Assembly (NCBI GenBank): GCA_036346395.1
Contig: CM070604.1
Span: 5,317,904 to 5,381,903 of the forward strand
From: Hsuehochloa calcarea
Lineage: Eukaryota; Streptophyta; Magnoliopsida; Poales; Poaceae
Reading direction: 5' to 3'
Length of the DNA: 64,000 nt
In this document: piece by piece, positions 44,215 to 56,158 of the stretch
How the letters are laid out: each line of letters opens with the position of its first letter
Numbering within the stretch: position 1 is the stretch's first letter
Notes under the pieces: generated by a model
What the model saw: the letters and a program-made list of their open reading frames with translations, nothing else
Databases searched by the model: none
What the model was told of the DNA's origin: nothing
Position numbers and translations under genes: made by a program

Positions 44215-47200
44215 AACACGTGGTTCGTTGACTCGGATGTTCACGCCACATGACCGGAAACTCAAAATGGTTCACCTCTTTCACGCTTGCAACGCGTGGT
44301 GACTTCATCACCTTTGGAGATGATACACAAGGGCGAATTGAAGGAACAGGATCAATTAGGGTAAACAATAAATTCATTCTAAAGGATGTCGCTCTTGTGG
44401 ACAAGCTTAGGTATAATCTCCTTTCCGTATCTCGACTTCTTGATGATGGCTATGAGACTGCTTTTAAGAAAAATACTTGTCGTGTGCTTGATTCTCTTGG
44501 TGAGCTTGTGTTTGGAATCTCTAGAGTTGGTAGAATTTTTGGGCCGACTTTTGTAATCTCTTCTTGGATCTCTTAAATGTTTGCTTACATCTTCTTGATT
44601 TACGGCTTTGGCATCGACGTTTGGGGCACATTGGTTTTGATCATCGGCTAGTTAGCAACCTTGATCTCATGAGAGGTTTGCCCAAACTCAAAGTATCAAA
44701 GATCTTTGTATGTGCACCACAGTAGGCATGGCAAACAAGTTCTTTGCCTCACACCCTTCTCGTGACTATGGTTATGGTAGACGGACCGGGACAATTGCTT
44801 CATATGGATCTTGTTGGTCTGCTAGAGTCCGTCGATCGGTGGAAAATGGTATATTCTTGTCATAGTCGATGATCTTTCTAGATATACTTGGGTGTTCTTT
44901 CTTACTTCAAAAGATGAAGCTTTTGGTTATTTTCATGACCTTGTTCTTCGTTTGGCTTCTGAGCTTCCTGGTGCTTTGAGAGCGATTCGCAGTGATAATG
45001 GCACGGAGTTCAAAAATGCTTCTTTTGCTTCTTTCTGTGCTGAGCGTGGTATTGAGCATCAGTTCTCCTCTCCACACGTCCCTCAACAAAATGGCGTGGT
45101 TGAAAGGAAGAATAGGACCTTGGTCGAAATGGCTAGGACGATGCTAGACGAGTATAACACACCGAGGAGATTTTGGGCCGAAGCTATTGCTACTGCTTGT
45201 CATATTGCCAATCGTGTCTTTTTGAGACCTTCTTTAGGCAAGACTCCTTATGAGCTTCGTTTTGGTAGAAAACCCTCATTTCGCATTTTCGAGTTTTTGG
45301 ATCAAAATGTTTTATCCTTAAGACAGCAACTTAGATAAATTTGAATCAAGAACTTTTGATGGGGTATTTACAGGTTATCCCGCTCATTCGAGGGTTTTCG
45401 AGTTTTTAATCTGAGACTAACATTATTCGGAGACTTGTAATGTCACTTTTGATGAGACTAGCCACGAGCTAGATCAATTGCTACTCTGAGATGATTTACA
45501 GTGTGAAAGCATTTTTGTGGAGGAAGATGAGGACGGCTAATGTCATTCCCTCATCTGCTTCGCCGAGGCGCCCATATTGATACAAGAACACCTACGTCTA
45601 CTTCACCTTCATTGAGGCTCTCGCCAGCATCATCATCATCGCCATACTGCGGAGGTCGAAGAAACGACATCTCACCCGGCGCTCCACTTCGCATTCAGAG
45701 ACAAAGATCCTCCTAAAAGATAATAGGTAATCTACATGAGCGAGTCACTCGCTCGGTATAATGATCCAAATCTCTACTCTCATTCGGCTTTTGTTGCTTC
45801 TTTTGAACCCCGCGATATATCACATGCTTTATCGATTCTAGCTGGGTAAATGCCATGCATGAGGAGTTAGAGAATTTTGAAAGAAACAAAGTTTGGAACC
45901 TAGTAGAACCTCCTAGTGGTCATAATGTTATAGGAACCCGTTGGGTGTTTAAGAATAAACAAGGTGAGGATGGTTACGTGGTTAGAAACAAGGCCGATTA
46001 GTAGCTCGGGGTTTGACCAAGTTGAGGGGTTAGATTTTGATGAGACATTTGCTCTGTTGCTAGACTAGAAGCCATTCGCATTCCCTTGCATTTCTTTGCA
46101 TCAAAAGGTTTTAAATTATATCGGATGGATGTTAAAAGTGCCTTTTAAATGGTTTCATAGATGAGGAAGTGTATGTTAAGCAACCCCTGGCTTTGAGGAT
46201 CCCAAATATTCAAATCGTGTTTTCAAGCTATCTAAAGCATTGTATGGTCTTAAACAAGCCCCTAGAGCCTGGTATGATAGACTTAAGACCTTCTTGCTTA
46301 AAAATAACTTTGAGATGGGTAAAGTGGATAAAACTCTATTCATTCTTAGGCGTGGCAATGACTTCACCTTGCTAAAATTTACGTAGATGATATTATTTTG
46401 GTGGTTCCTCTAATGCTCTTGTTTCGACTTTTACGACACTATGTCCGTGGAATTTGAGATGAGTATGATGGGAGAGCTTATTTACTTTTTGGGACTTCAA
46501 ATCAAGCAATGCAAGGAAGGAACTTTCATCCATCAGACGAAGTACACTAAAGATCTACTAAAACGCTTCAACATGGGTGACGCAAGCCAATTTCCACTCC
46601 CATGGCAACCTCATTGCTTTGGATCGGATGAGGAAGGAGAAGTCGTGGATCAACGCGAGTACCGCAGCATGATCGGCCCCTTCGTATTTGACGACCTCGA
46701 GACCGACATTCACTTCACAAGTATGCCTTTGTGCAAGATTTGAGCGTCTCAAGAACTTCCCATCGCCAAGCCGTTAAGCGCATATTCGTGTATTTACACT
46801 CTACCCTCTTATATGGCATTTGGTATTCTGCTCTTGACTTTGTCCATTAGAAGTTTTGATTCGATTATGCGGTGTCGGTTAGATAGGAAGAGTACCCTGG
46901 CACTGTCACTTCCTAGGCACTTCTCTTGTATCATGGTCCTCTAGGAAGCGGTCTTACTGTTGCACAATCCATCTTTGAAGCGGAGTATGTAGTCACGCTA
47001 GTTCTTGAGCTGATTTTGTGGATGACGTCCACTTTGAAAGATTATGGGTTAAACTTTGCTAGTGTTCCTCTTTTACGTGATAACACTTCGCTATTAATAT
47101 TGCTAAAAACCCAAAGCAACATTCTAGGACTAAACACATAGACATTCGCTTTCACTTCCTTAAAGATCATGTTGAAAAAGGTGATATTGTGATGCACTTC

Positions 47201-47235
47201 AGAGAGTCCAAGCTCAATTGGCGGATATTCTTACC
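44215..47235 (+). pseudogene. pol of Copia C (protease, integrase, RT, RNase H), frameshifted
   Basis: Protease: MTGNSKWFTSFTLATRGDF, FGDDTQGRIEGTGSI (44,250-44,360). Integrase: HRRLGHIGFDH-type zinc region (about 44,615), then AIRSDNGTEFKNASFASFC, SSPHVPQQNGVVERKNRT (44,980-45,120, with catalytic Asp and Glu) and PRRFWAEAIATACHIANRVF. RT: VGTRWVFKNK-type block (about 45,930), DVKSAF-type block (46,130), KALYGLKQAPRAWYDRLKTF (46,236-46,295), a DDI-containing catalytic site near 46,385 and MGELIYFLGLQIKQCKEG. RNase H is damaged (46,900-47,230). Integrase is the best preserved part (148 residues open). The element is dead. Confidence 0.88.
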
Positions 47236-47521
47236 AAGCCTTTAGATCAAACCGATTTTCCTCTTTAAGAAGCGAGTTAGGGTAATTTATCCTTATGGGT
47301 TGGTTTGAGGGGAGTTTGATATTTTTCTTATCTTTCCTTGTTCTTTTGATCTTTTATTGTTCTTTTCCGAACTTAGTGATCTTTTCAACTTTTAGGTTTT
47401 TAGGCTTTTTAATTGCATCTCATTGTGTCATATTGCATTCATATGAAAACTCCAACAAGTGGTTACAACAAATGGTATGAAAAATCCAAAAAGATGCATT
47501 GTAATATAAGATTTTCTGCTT
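47236..47521 (+). other. 3' internal noncoding tail of Copia C
   Basis: T-rich sequence with TTTGAGGGGAGTTTGA near 47,302, resembling the end of Copia internal regions. Where a forward 3' LTR is expected, the sequence instead changes at about 47,522 to an inverted LTR copy. Confidence 0.6.
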
Positions 47522-49025
47522 ATTTTTAAAAATTGGTCTGACCACTGTGCCCGTAAGCAAAGAATGTACCCAGATGACGGTTGCAAATAGATCTAACTTT
47601 TGATTCTCAACTCCAAACTTCACGAAACTTGGTATACACCTTTTCTATGATATTAAGGACCTATTCCAATCAACAATTATGATAATTTTTGGATAAACAA
47701 AGATCATTTACGATCTGATTGGAGAAGGTTCTAAAACCGAGCAAAAGTGAAAACTAAATCCAATCGCTTGCTCATGGGAGATTGATGATCACGATGATCC
47801 TAGATGAGTTCCCACACAACACAGGAAGCTAATCCACATGACGATATCAAGCAAAAACTCGTGGATCAAAGAAAGCCCTAAAATCACAAAATTGAAAGCA
47901 AGAACGAAAAGAGACTTATCTCAAGCAAACCTTGCATAGATTAAAACGTCATTGATGTTGTATTACACCCACTCCATCAAGGATCAGTGGTCAATCCAAG
48001 AGCACGAAAATCCAATCAAACCTTCAAGAACCCTAGCCTCCACGCCTAGCTCTCCCTAAACAAAATTAGGGTTTTATAATATAAAGAGGGTTAAGAGATG
48101 GTGCAGCCACCACCCTCTCCTATTTATAGTAGAGGCTTAGACCTTCTAGAAGTTTGATCCTATTAGGCTCCTGTTAAGGCCCAAAACAAACGGGTCACAC
48201 ACGCACGCTTCGCAAAGCGTCGTCTTTAACCTTTTGACCTAAACAGCTTCACCTAGCGCCATCTTACACCTCGGATTTGCTAATAGGTCACACTTGTCCA
48301 TCTTGCGTCACGCATGAGTCATTGACCTCTCCCGGCATCGTCGATCGTTCTGGACCTCAGCTCTCCAAGCCTAGTCCCGATCATCCTCGTCGTTGACCAC
48401 CAAGCAACCTGCACAACCATAGACAAGTAAACCGATTTTGGGAATAAGTTCTTCACAACTTGACCCATGTTAGTCAAAACATGCATCATGCAATAGATAT
48501 GCCCTCAAACTCATGACTTTGACCTAACCAACGAACAACGCCGCCACGAAGGCCGACATTTAAGTGACAACTAGTCCGACCGCCCCTCAGGGCCGGTCGG
48601 ACCTCCAGCCTTGCCGGTCGGACCGCCAGCTATAGGCCGGTCCGACCGCCCAAAAGGACTTAGCTGAATTTGAAGCCCTGAAATTCTGAAACCTTCTGAA
48701 AATTTAAAACGAATAGAACTTTTGATTGGAGACTCCAAAAATTATGAGACCTAGTGCAATAGAATCCCCTCTCTTCCCTACACCCTCTATTTTTGGCCCA
48801 GCTCATTTTGACACTTTTTGGTCACGGTCGGTCCGACTACCGCTCATGGCCGGTCCGACCGATTTGGGACCGGTCGGACCGCCATGTTACGGCGGTCGAC
48901 CATCCTCATCTCCGATTACGAACTTTGTCGAAAACACGTGAAACGATAAACCATAAACGCCATTACCAATTGTCACATCATCCTAAGATCTGGAGCATAT
49001 CCCCATGATATGCACAATTACATAT
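47522..49025 (-). mobile_element. Inverted LTR copy of the Copia C family, both ends missing
   Basis: Read on the minus strand this matches 39,985-41,440: 'ggagttgagaatcaaa', 'gcaaccgtcatc', the CGGTCCGACC palindromes, 'gtcaaaacatgcatcatg' (on plus) and, at the right, 'atggggatatgctccagatc'. About 50-60 bases of one end and some 330 of the other are missing, and divergence from the forward LTR is substantial. It lies exactly where a forward 3' LTR should be. Confidence 0.85.
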
Positions 49026-49129
49026 CTTCTGCTTTCTTCTGTTGGGGAAATCAGCTTCAATTCGACCACTTTAAAATATCAATATGGCCCGATCAGGAGT
49101 GATCGAAATCGGCTAATCAGTTGTTTCTA

Positions 49130-49420
49130 ATCACATACGATTCCAATAAATAACCGTCTGTGAATTTAACTTCACAGACGGTTTGTTCAGAACCGTTCGT
49201 GATACTTCATAGACGGTCTTCGTATGAACCGTCTGTGATACTTCATAGACGGTTTTCTACACCAACCATCTGTGATATTACTTCTTAAAAGATGGTTTTT
49301 AGCGTAGTCAGTAACATAGGTGATCGCTAAACCAAAACCGTCTGTGATTGTATTTAATACAGACGGTTTTGGTCAACCGTCTGTGATAAGGCGTCTAATA
49401 TTAGCCTTTTTGTAGTAGTT
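49130..49420. mobile_element. CACTA right end with subterminal repeats
   Basis: About eight units of AACCGTCTGTGA / TCACAGACGGTT lead to the terminus CCTTTTTGTAGTAGTT, the inverse of CACTACTACAAAAAGG apart from the last base. This is the only right CACTA end in the window; its left partner could be the block at 39,231. Confidence 0.75.
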
Positions 49421-50247
49421 TCTATAGTCTGGTCTGACCGGCCCTGTGCCTGCGGTCCAACCGACCTTCCTGCTTTTACAGATTCTCTTCCAACGGCTAA
49501 TTTTTTGTGTGTGGGTGTTTAAATACCCCTTGTGGCCAGTTGTGGGAGTGGAGCTGGTGCCATTTTCATTCCCCTAGAGCAAAGAGCAAGCCCTCTCCAG
49601 CCTTTCCTTTGTGCACGTGTTGCACTTTGTGATCTTAGGGAGCAAAATTCTAGTGCACGTGTTTCATTAGGTGTTAGATTATGTATCCTTTGAGCTTAGA
49701 CCATTGATTCATTCAAGTGAGCGCCTCCGACTTATTAGTCTTGGTGTTTGCCGACACCTAGTTGGCTTGGAGGAGTTGTGCCGGTGATCTTCTCAAAAAA
49801 GGTTGTGAGAAGACCCGGACAGTTGTGAGTTGCTTGATGCACGCCATCTCCGGAGTGGAGGAAGAGTAACCCCGAGTGGATTCGAGGTGTAGGCTTAATT
49901 TGTGGAACTGATCCAATTCGTTTGAGCTTACCTCAATGTGGACTAGAGAAAATCGGCAAGATTCTGATCACCACGAGAAAAAGTTCAACTGTTCTTGTGG
50001 TTCGCTTTCTTGAGCTTTACTTTCTTGCAATTTACATTTATAGAATTAAATTGATTGCTTGTCTCCTTATGATTGTAATCTTTGTCTTAGTCCTTAGCTT
50101 GTTGGTACACTTAGTATTGTCTAGTTGGTTTGGGTGTTAAATGAGCAAAGTCGAATTAATTTACAATTCAGTATAAAACTCAATTTTAACCAAAAGAATT
50201 TTTAAAATGCCTATTCACCCCCTCTAGCCAGCCTCCTCGATCTTACA
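49421..50247 (+). mobile_element. 3' part of a Copia-type LTR (subfamily D)
   Basis: It follows the CACTA end directly. It contains GGTCTGACC and GGTCCAACCGACC palindrome remnants, the block CCAACGGCTAATTTTT, a TATA-like TTTAAATA (about 49,519), the 'ccatctccggagtggag' block, and ends CTATTCACCCCCTCTAGCC, then GATCTTACA at 50,247, like subfamily B. The 5' part is missing. Confidence 0.75.
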
Positions 50248-50736
50248 ATAGCATCAAACATTGTTTCAATTGAACATTAAAAGCACTCCAAGTATCCCAA
50301 CTCGTTTATAAGTGAAGTTTCTCACTTTCTCTAAAATTTGTTGTTGTAAGGTAATTGTTGCCAAACAGCTATAAGATTTATATCATAAGCTGAACTGTTA
50401 ATCTTCTTGCTCAAGAGTTCATCTAAAGTAGTTTAGTAGTCTTCTAGGGGAGAAGCCCACAAGCAAGAAATTTATGGGTAGGCTACTCCAAGTACACTAA
50501 AACAAATTGCACATAAAGGGTATTAAACTGCATAATGCTTGATCTTGGGAGGCTCATGCGTAACGCCATGAATCAACCAAAACTAGGGAAGGATTGCTAA
50601 TAGAAGCTAATCCCACTGCTAAAGCCTTGCGAAGCAGCCAGTTATTCCATTGTGTGAGTTATTTCATGGAAGAACCAATTAAAACAATGAATTAATGTAA
50701 CAAATGATTACATTGAAAAGGAAGCTGGAAGGTGAT
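50248..50736. other. Unassigned AT-rich sequence
   Basis: No coding or repeat signal recognised. It ends at the Tat element. Confidence 0.45.
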
Positions 50737-51513
50737 TGTCGGTGTATTAGAACCGATCTTACGTAAAGATTATTTGATTCGGGGGGTCTCCTAGAGATGA
50801 AATCACGCAGAGTGGTTGACACGGGATGTTTAGACAGGTTCAGGCCTTCTCCGGAGAGAATAATAACCCTAATCCTGTGTGGTGTGGTATTCTTGATGAT
50901 CGAGTAAGAAGCTAAGACTATTACAGAGAATAGAACTTGTATTTCCCCTCTCCTTTTTTTTGTTCTGTCTCCCTGATGCCCTTATATAGTCGTGAAGGAG
51001 TAGCCGTTTTGTCCTGCGGAAGAGACGCCTTAATTGAGCCAGTAATGGGCGCATGATGGCAGTAATTACCGCGCATTGGCTTCTCCGCCGCCGCAATTAT
51101 CATTCAAAGATAATGGGGTATTTAAGCACTATTACTACGCGGAATAGTAGTGCGTGCGACTGCGTTGATTCTTTAATCAATTGGACCCACTTGCCTGTAG
51201 GTTTGATTATAAGATGGTCGTGGTTTGCCTGGTCGTAGGAGGACTTACGACCAGGTAGTAATCGTAAAAGGTCTTACGACTATGTGGTGATCGTAGAAAG
51301 ACTTACGACCATGTAGTAGTCGTAGTAAGACTTACGACTAGGTAGTAGTCGTAGTAAGACTTACTACTATGGGGGTGATTGTAGAAGATCTTACAATCAC
51401 TTGGTAGGCCTCTCCTTATAAAAGAAGGGTACTACGAGACTATGTGACATCATATTTACCCATAATAAGAATTATAGATAATAGATAAAATGAGGATTAT
51501 CAGATCCTCGTCA
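50737..51513 (-). repeat. 3' LTR of the Tat element (777 bp)
   Basis: Plus-strand TGTCGGTGTATT...GATCCTCGTCA. The TATA motif on the minus strand is CTATATAAG near 50,981-50,989. The U3 hairpin array is at 51,231-51,399. The polypurine tract CTGGGGGCTAGA is next to it on the internal side. Confidence 0.95.
51231..51399. repeat. Hairpin array in the Tat 3' LTR (array 1)
   Basis: Six units as in the solo LTR: GGTCGTA/TTACGACC, then AATCGTA/TTACGACT, GATCGTA/TTACGACC, AGTCGTA/TTACGACT, AGTCGTA/TTACTACT and GATTGTA/TTACAATC. Three pair perfectly and three have one mismatch. On the minus strand the array lies about 250-410 bases upstream of the TATA motif. Confidence 0.9.
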
Positions 51514-51639
51514 TCTAGCCCCCAGCTTCAAGTGAAAGTAACTTACTTGGGGAAGGATTCGCAAATGTACTTGCGACTATGAAAATATCGAGAACCATAG
51601 TCGAAGGAAAACTCTTCGACACTTGAGTATTACTTTGAC

Positions 51640-52140
51640 CAGAGTTTGCTTGGTCGGAAAGGTTGCTTACGACTATCGAAAAGTCATAAAAACCTCTACA
51701 ATTGTGTAGTGGTCGAGTAAGGCGATCGGAGAAAAAAACCCTTCCGATCGATACTTCCTTCGACCGTAAAGACTTGGTCAAGAAAGTGATTTTGCTTGGA
51801 GGTGACAAAACTAACCTAACTTTCTGAGCAGACCGTCTGGGAATTGCAAACGAATTCCACAGATCCGTTGATAAACGGTTCCCAAAGCGATTGCAATCGT
51901 GAAGATTGCTTACGACTATTAAAAGTCATAAAACCCCTACGACCCCCCGATGGTCATAGTAGGGAATCGGAGAAAAAACCCTTCCGATTGATACTTCCTT
52001 CACCGTAAAGACTTTGGTCAAGAAAGTAATTTTACTTGGAGGTGATAATACGCACCTAATTTTTCTCGAACGGACCATCTGGGAATTGCAACCGCTCTCA
52101 CAGACTTGTCCGATGAAGCGGTTCCGGCGGTACAACCAAC
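51640..52140. repeat. Tandem duplication of about 240 bp next to the Tat 3' LTR
   Basis: The phrases 'ttgcttacgacta', 'aaaacccttccgat', 'gatacttccttc', 'tacttggaggtgat/a' and 'tctgggaattgcaa' occur in the same order twice (51,662-51,850 and 51,907-52,095). The copies have diverged by substitutions and small indels. Confidence 0.7.
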
Positions 52141-53279
52141 TCCCATAGACCTATAGCCGAGACGGTTTCCGGCGGCGGAGATCATGCTTGATTATAAAAC
52201 TTACCAGAGGTAGACTTGGGTTTTTACCTTTTCCTCAAATCACTCGTTGTTCTTCGAGCTCTTGCTTTCTCCGTCCTCGACTAGGTTTCATCTTCTCTGC
52301 CAACCCAATCAAAAAACTTCTTGCTTCTGAGCGAAATGGCCAAGAGAGTTTCGAATGGGAAGAATCGGAGATGGATGCGCTAAGATCAAGATCTTGGTCG
52401 ATGTCGGAAGATCCCGAGAAGGCTCGTAAAGTGGATTCCGCTATCGGCAAAGATCGCCATCGGGGAAAATGGGCAAATCCCCGCCTTCCAAGCGTATTGT
52501 GAGTGCGGCCTTCGATTGCTCGCCCATCCCTTTCTTCAAAGAGTACTTAACACTTTGGGGTGGAACCGTGAACTTAGGTCCCAATTCCATTACCATGTTG
52601 AGTGTGTTCGTATATCTGTCGAGGCGTGACTGGGATTCCATGGATCTCGAGCCGCTCCAATATTATTATGGGATGGCTCGACAAACCGAATCGCCGGAAG
52701 TCGTGGTGCTCAAACTCCACGACTCAAGTCGAAGGAGTATATTCAGAGTTTCACCCGGCTTCGTGGCGGGCCGGAGAAAGAGGTGGTTCTCTTTGAAGGT
52801 CACCTCAAGACACCTTTCTTTGTGGGGAAGGTCGCTGAAAAGAAATCTTCATGGATTCGACCCAAGATATTCACGGATTAGCCCTTATATTCAAGCCATT
52901 AAGGACTTGAAGGAAGAAGGGTGGCCGGATGGCATGTGGTGAAGGATATCATCACACGCCGAATTAGTCCTCTGAAGAAACGAGCATCTCCTATGTGGAG
53001 ATACTCGGGAAGAGGAGACCCAACCGAGACTACGAGGAGGGTAAGTAATTTGTCGACTTAGCTCTCGGCTTGGTCTTTCTCAATCTTGTCTAATATTCTT
53101 ATCTGCTTACAGGATCTTTCACAGCCGAGGTTGACTCTAGAGTCGACTCATCTCGCGAGAAGTCTCCGCCACTCAGAGGGGCGGTTCCTCAAGTCGTTGC
53201 GGCTTTGTCCGCAGATGAAAGGATAGAGCGCCTAAAGGTAATCAAAAGTTGATTCTTTCTTTAGGACTTTATAGTCGAG

Positions 53280-53390
53280 AAGATACTTACGACTAAAGGT
53301 GATCGAGAATATCTTACGATCGTGAAAGAGTCGAGAAAAACTTACGACTTGGCACTAGTCGTAGAAAAACTTACGACTAATTAGTCATTC
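53280..53390. repeat. Tat hairpin units inside an intron of the antisense gene
   Basis: Repeats of AGTCGTAGAAAAACTTACGACT type occur, with relatives AGTCGAGAAAAACTTACGACT and GATCGAGAATATCTTACGATC. They match the LTR array in arm sequence and loop length and lie between the donor at 53,238 and the acceptor at 53,421. Confidence 0.8.
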
Positions 53391-54894
53391 TTCTTTTCTC
53401 GCTTTGCTTCACGTAAAGTAGGCATGGAAAATCGTCGGACGACGAAGAAGTCGTCTTCGATGACTATTGGCGCCGGGTTGTCGAAAGACAAAGGCTCGCC
53501 TCCTCCCTCCAAGAGACGCCGTCTTGTAAAATCTGACAAAGGGGAGCAAGCTCAAGCTCGGTCTTTCGACCGGACCCTCTACAAGGCTGCGGCAGTACCG
53601 TAGTCAGATCCGCCGAGGCCGACCATAGAAGCCGAGGAGGTTGAGGCAGCTGAATTTCTTAAGCGCAAACCTCGCAAGGCTAAGGTACCCTTCTGTTATG
53701 ACAAAGAATCTTTCGCAGTTTTTGCCACTCCTAGTTTTATCAGGCAACTGGAAAAGGAGAATTGGAAAGATTTTGTGTCTTTTATGAAGGATTTATCTCG
53801 ATCAAGACAACTCGCAATCGAGGGCGATCTTTGCTCTTGGGATGGTCGAGACTGATCTCGGCCATCCAGAGAATCAGGAAACCAGAGCTCTGGTTCCTGT
53901 CCAAACTCTACGACCAGACGTGGTCGCAGCTGAGCCGATTGTTGAACCTCGACCAGACGTGGTCGTCGAGAAGAAGAGGTCCTCCGTTGGGAGGATTGCT
54001 CCAAAATTCCTGGTTAAGACCAGGTGCGAGTATGTGAAATTTACTAAAGTGTAAGAACAACATTTACCTTTTCTTTTCACAACCTGATTTGCTTTTCTTT
54101 ATTTCACCGACTTCTTCAAATTTCCAGGAATGCTTCCACCGAGAAGTCCATTGCCATCCCTTCACCATCGAGGAGGTAGCAATGGAGGTGGTCAAGCATC
54201 ACCCTTGGCCCAGTGGCCGATGAAGTCGAGACTCCTGCAGTGACTCCCACATCTGCTGAAGTCGTAGCTACGACCCTTGAAGTAGCGGTATTCGTTGAGG
54301 TGGCCGCTCACGACTCTCGAGGTCGAGAAACAACAGGCAGCTATGGAAGCCTCTGGTCAAGGCGGTGACCACTTGTGTACCGCTCTAGGAAGGAAATTGC
54401 GGGAGGCGTTCCTTCCCTACCCAAAGAGAAGTTCTGAGAACCGTAAGAGAAAATTTCAACTTCGTGGTGACTTCTTTGGGCTGCCTCCGTCGTAGGGTCT
54501 TCGCTTATAGATCTCGTGGCCGAGTCCTCATCCCAAAGATATTCCCAATCACGGAGAATACTTTTGATAACGAGCGCCTCGAGAAGGTGTGGTGGGACAA
54601 AGTCGCGAGGATAGATAAGCCGCAGAACCGGACCTTGTATATTCGATGTTTGCTAGGGCGACTATGAATGTAAGTATCTTCAAAATACTTATATATGTGA
54701 CTTTCCTTCTCTTCTCACTGCTTTCTTTTTGCGAAGCTCGAGCAAATTGTCGTTGTCGGTGAGTACCATCGACAACTTTTAGAGCTAAGACAGAGAAAGA
54801 ACTACTCTTTGCAGAGGCGAGAGAGATGGTAAGTCACTTATCATTCATAATTGTTTTCGACTTAAATACTCGTGATAATGTTTTACGAGGATAG

Positions 54895-55045
54895 TCATGG
54901 AAGAAACTCATGACAAAGTACTAGTCGTAAAAAGCTTACGACTACTTACGACACTGTAGTGGTCGAGAAAGACTTACAACCATGTTGTAGTCGTAGAAAA
55001 ACTTACGACTAGGTCGCTGGTTGTAGAAGTACTTACAACCATTCT
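54895..55045. repeat. Second intronic block of Tat hairpin units
   Basis: Four units: AGTCGTAAAAAGCTTACGACT, GGTCGAGAAAGACTTACAACC, AGTCGTAGAAAAACTTACGACT-like, and GGTTGTA/TTACAACC (perfect, an arm type absent from the LTR arrays). It lies in the intron between 54,829 and 55,077. Confidence 0.8.
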
Positions 55046-56158
55046 ACTGATATTTATCTTCGCTCTGTTCTTTGTAGGTTAAACGGGATACGAAGACCTT
55101 AATGACTCACCGACTATGAAAAGAAGAGTCGAGGAGGCTAAGGAACAAGTATTAGTCCTCCTGATAGACTTCGAGAGACTGCTGCATCTAAAAGATTGCA
55201 GGAAAAAATAAACGATAAGTTCGAACTTAAGATCGCTTTTGATCTTTAACCTTTACCCGACTCTCATTTCTTCTCGGATAAAGAAAAGAGATGCGAAGCT
55301 CCGCATCAAGTTCAAGAAAAGCTTTGGTCATTCAGAGTTTTCCAGACACCTCGAATAAGGATCAAGAACTTGAGGGTCTTAGAACTCAATTAATGTAAGT
55401 AATTTTTACCGTTATCCTTTTGAGTATTTTCCTTTTCTAATGCCAATTTTTGTTCGTAAATTGATGTCCAATTGAGAAGCTTCGAGGTCAAATCCAAGAG
55501 AAAACCTTGATCTACAATGAGTCCATCCGCATCGCTAAGATGAATGCAGAGGACATCGAGCATGGGAGAAAAAGCACACAAACCATTGCTTCCCATCGAG
55601 AAGAGGTTAAGAAACTGGATTCTCAATTAGTAGGTAAGAAATGCTTTTACCTATAATTATCTTTGTGTTATCTTCCTCCAGAAGTTTATTTTCGTTTGAC
55701 CGATTTTATTCTTTTCAGAACAAGTGGTTGAAAACAAGAAACTTCGCGAGGCTTCGACTTGTACCCAACAGGAGATGGAGTCGATGAAGACTAGTCTTCA
55801 AGGCAACATCACTCTCCTGAACAATGTGCTTAGTGAGCTACATTCTGAGGGAAAAACTCCTCGAGAAGGTACTATAGCTGCTCACACAAGTACTATTGGG
55901 GAACAAGTCGGAAAATTGCAAGAAATGGTGACCACTCTGAAGGTTAATCAAACTGAATCAATAAGGGAGGCAGTCGAAGCTGGAGTAAGTTACGCTTTGG
56001 CGAAACTTAAAGCTCAAGATCCCCGCCTTAATGTGCAACCAATTGAAGCCGAGTTCGATTGCTCCGAATCAGAGGCAAATCGTCTGATTGAGGAAATGCA
56101 ATCGGTTGGCAAAAAGGTGGCGGAGGAAATGCAGCTAGGCTCTCCCCCTTCAGAGTAA

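Larger units (their letters stand above)
52336..56158 (+). pseudogene. Antisense multi-exon gene of the Tat element, putative 'gypsy-type transposon' (PF04195-like) protein
   Basis: It runs opposite to pol. Early exons give PFFKEYLTLWGGTVNLGPNS, ITMLSVFVYL and DLEPLQYYYG (about 52,527-52,680), which resemble the plant family Pfam calls putative gypsy type transposon. Probable exons by GT-AG: about 52,336-53,040, 53,113-53,237, 53,422-54,050, 54,128-54,669, 54,737-54,828, 55,078-55,394, one ending at 55,633, and 55,719-56,158. The last exon is open for about 145 residues, charged and heptad-rich (ENKKLREASTCTQQEMESMK), a likely coiled coil, ending at a stop at 56,158. Frameshifts and a stop near 53,600 make this copy probably dead. 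The role of such extra genes in Tat elements is unknown to me. Domain naming is from memory of motif shape, not from a search. Confidence 0.65.

Noticed and set aside
51231..51399. CRISPR-like regular repeats
   Set aside because: Repeat and spacer sizes superficially suggest an array, but the units are hairpins with varying arms and near-constant spacers, in a plant retrotransposon LTR; no cas genes.
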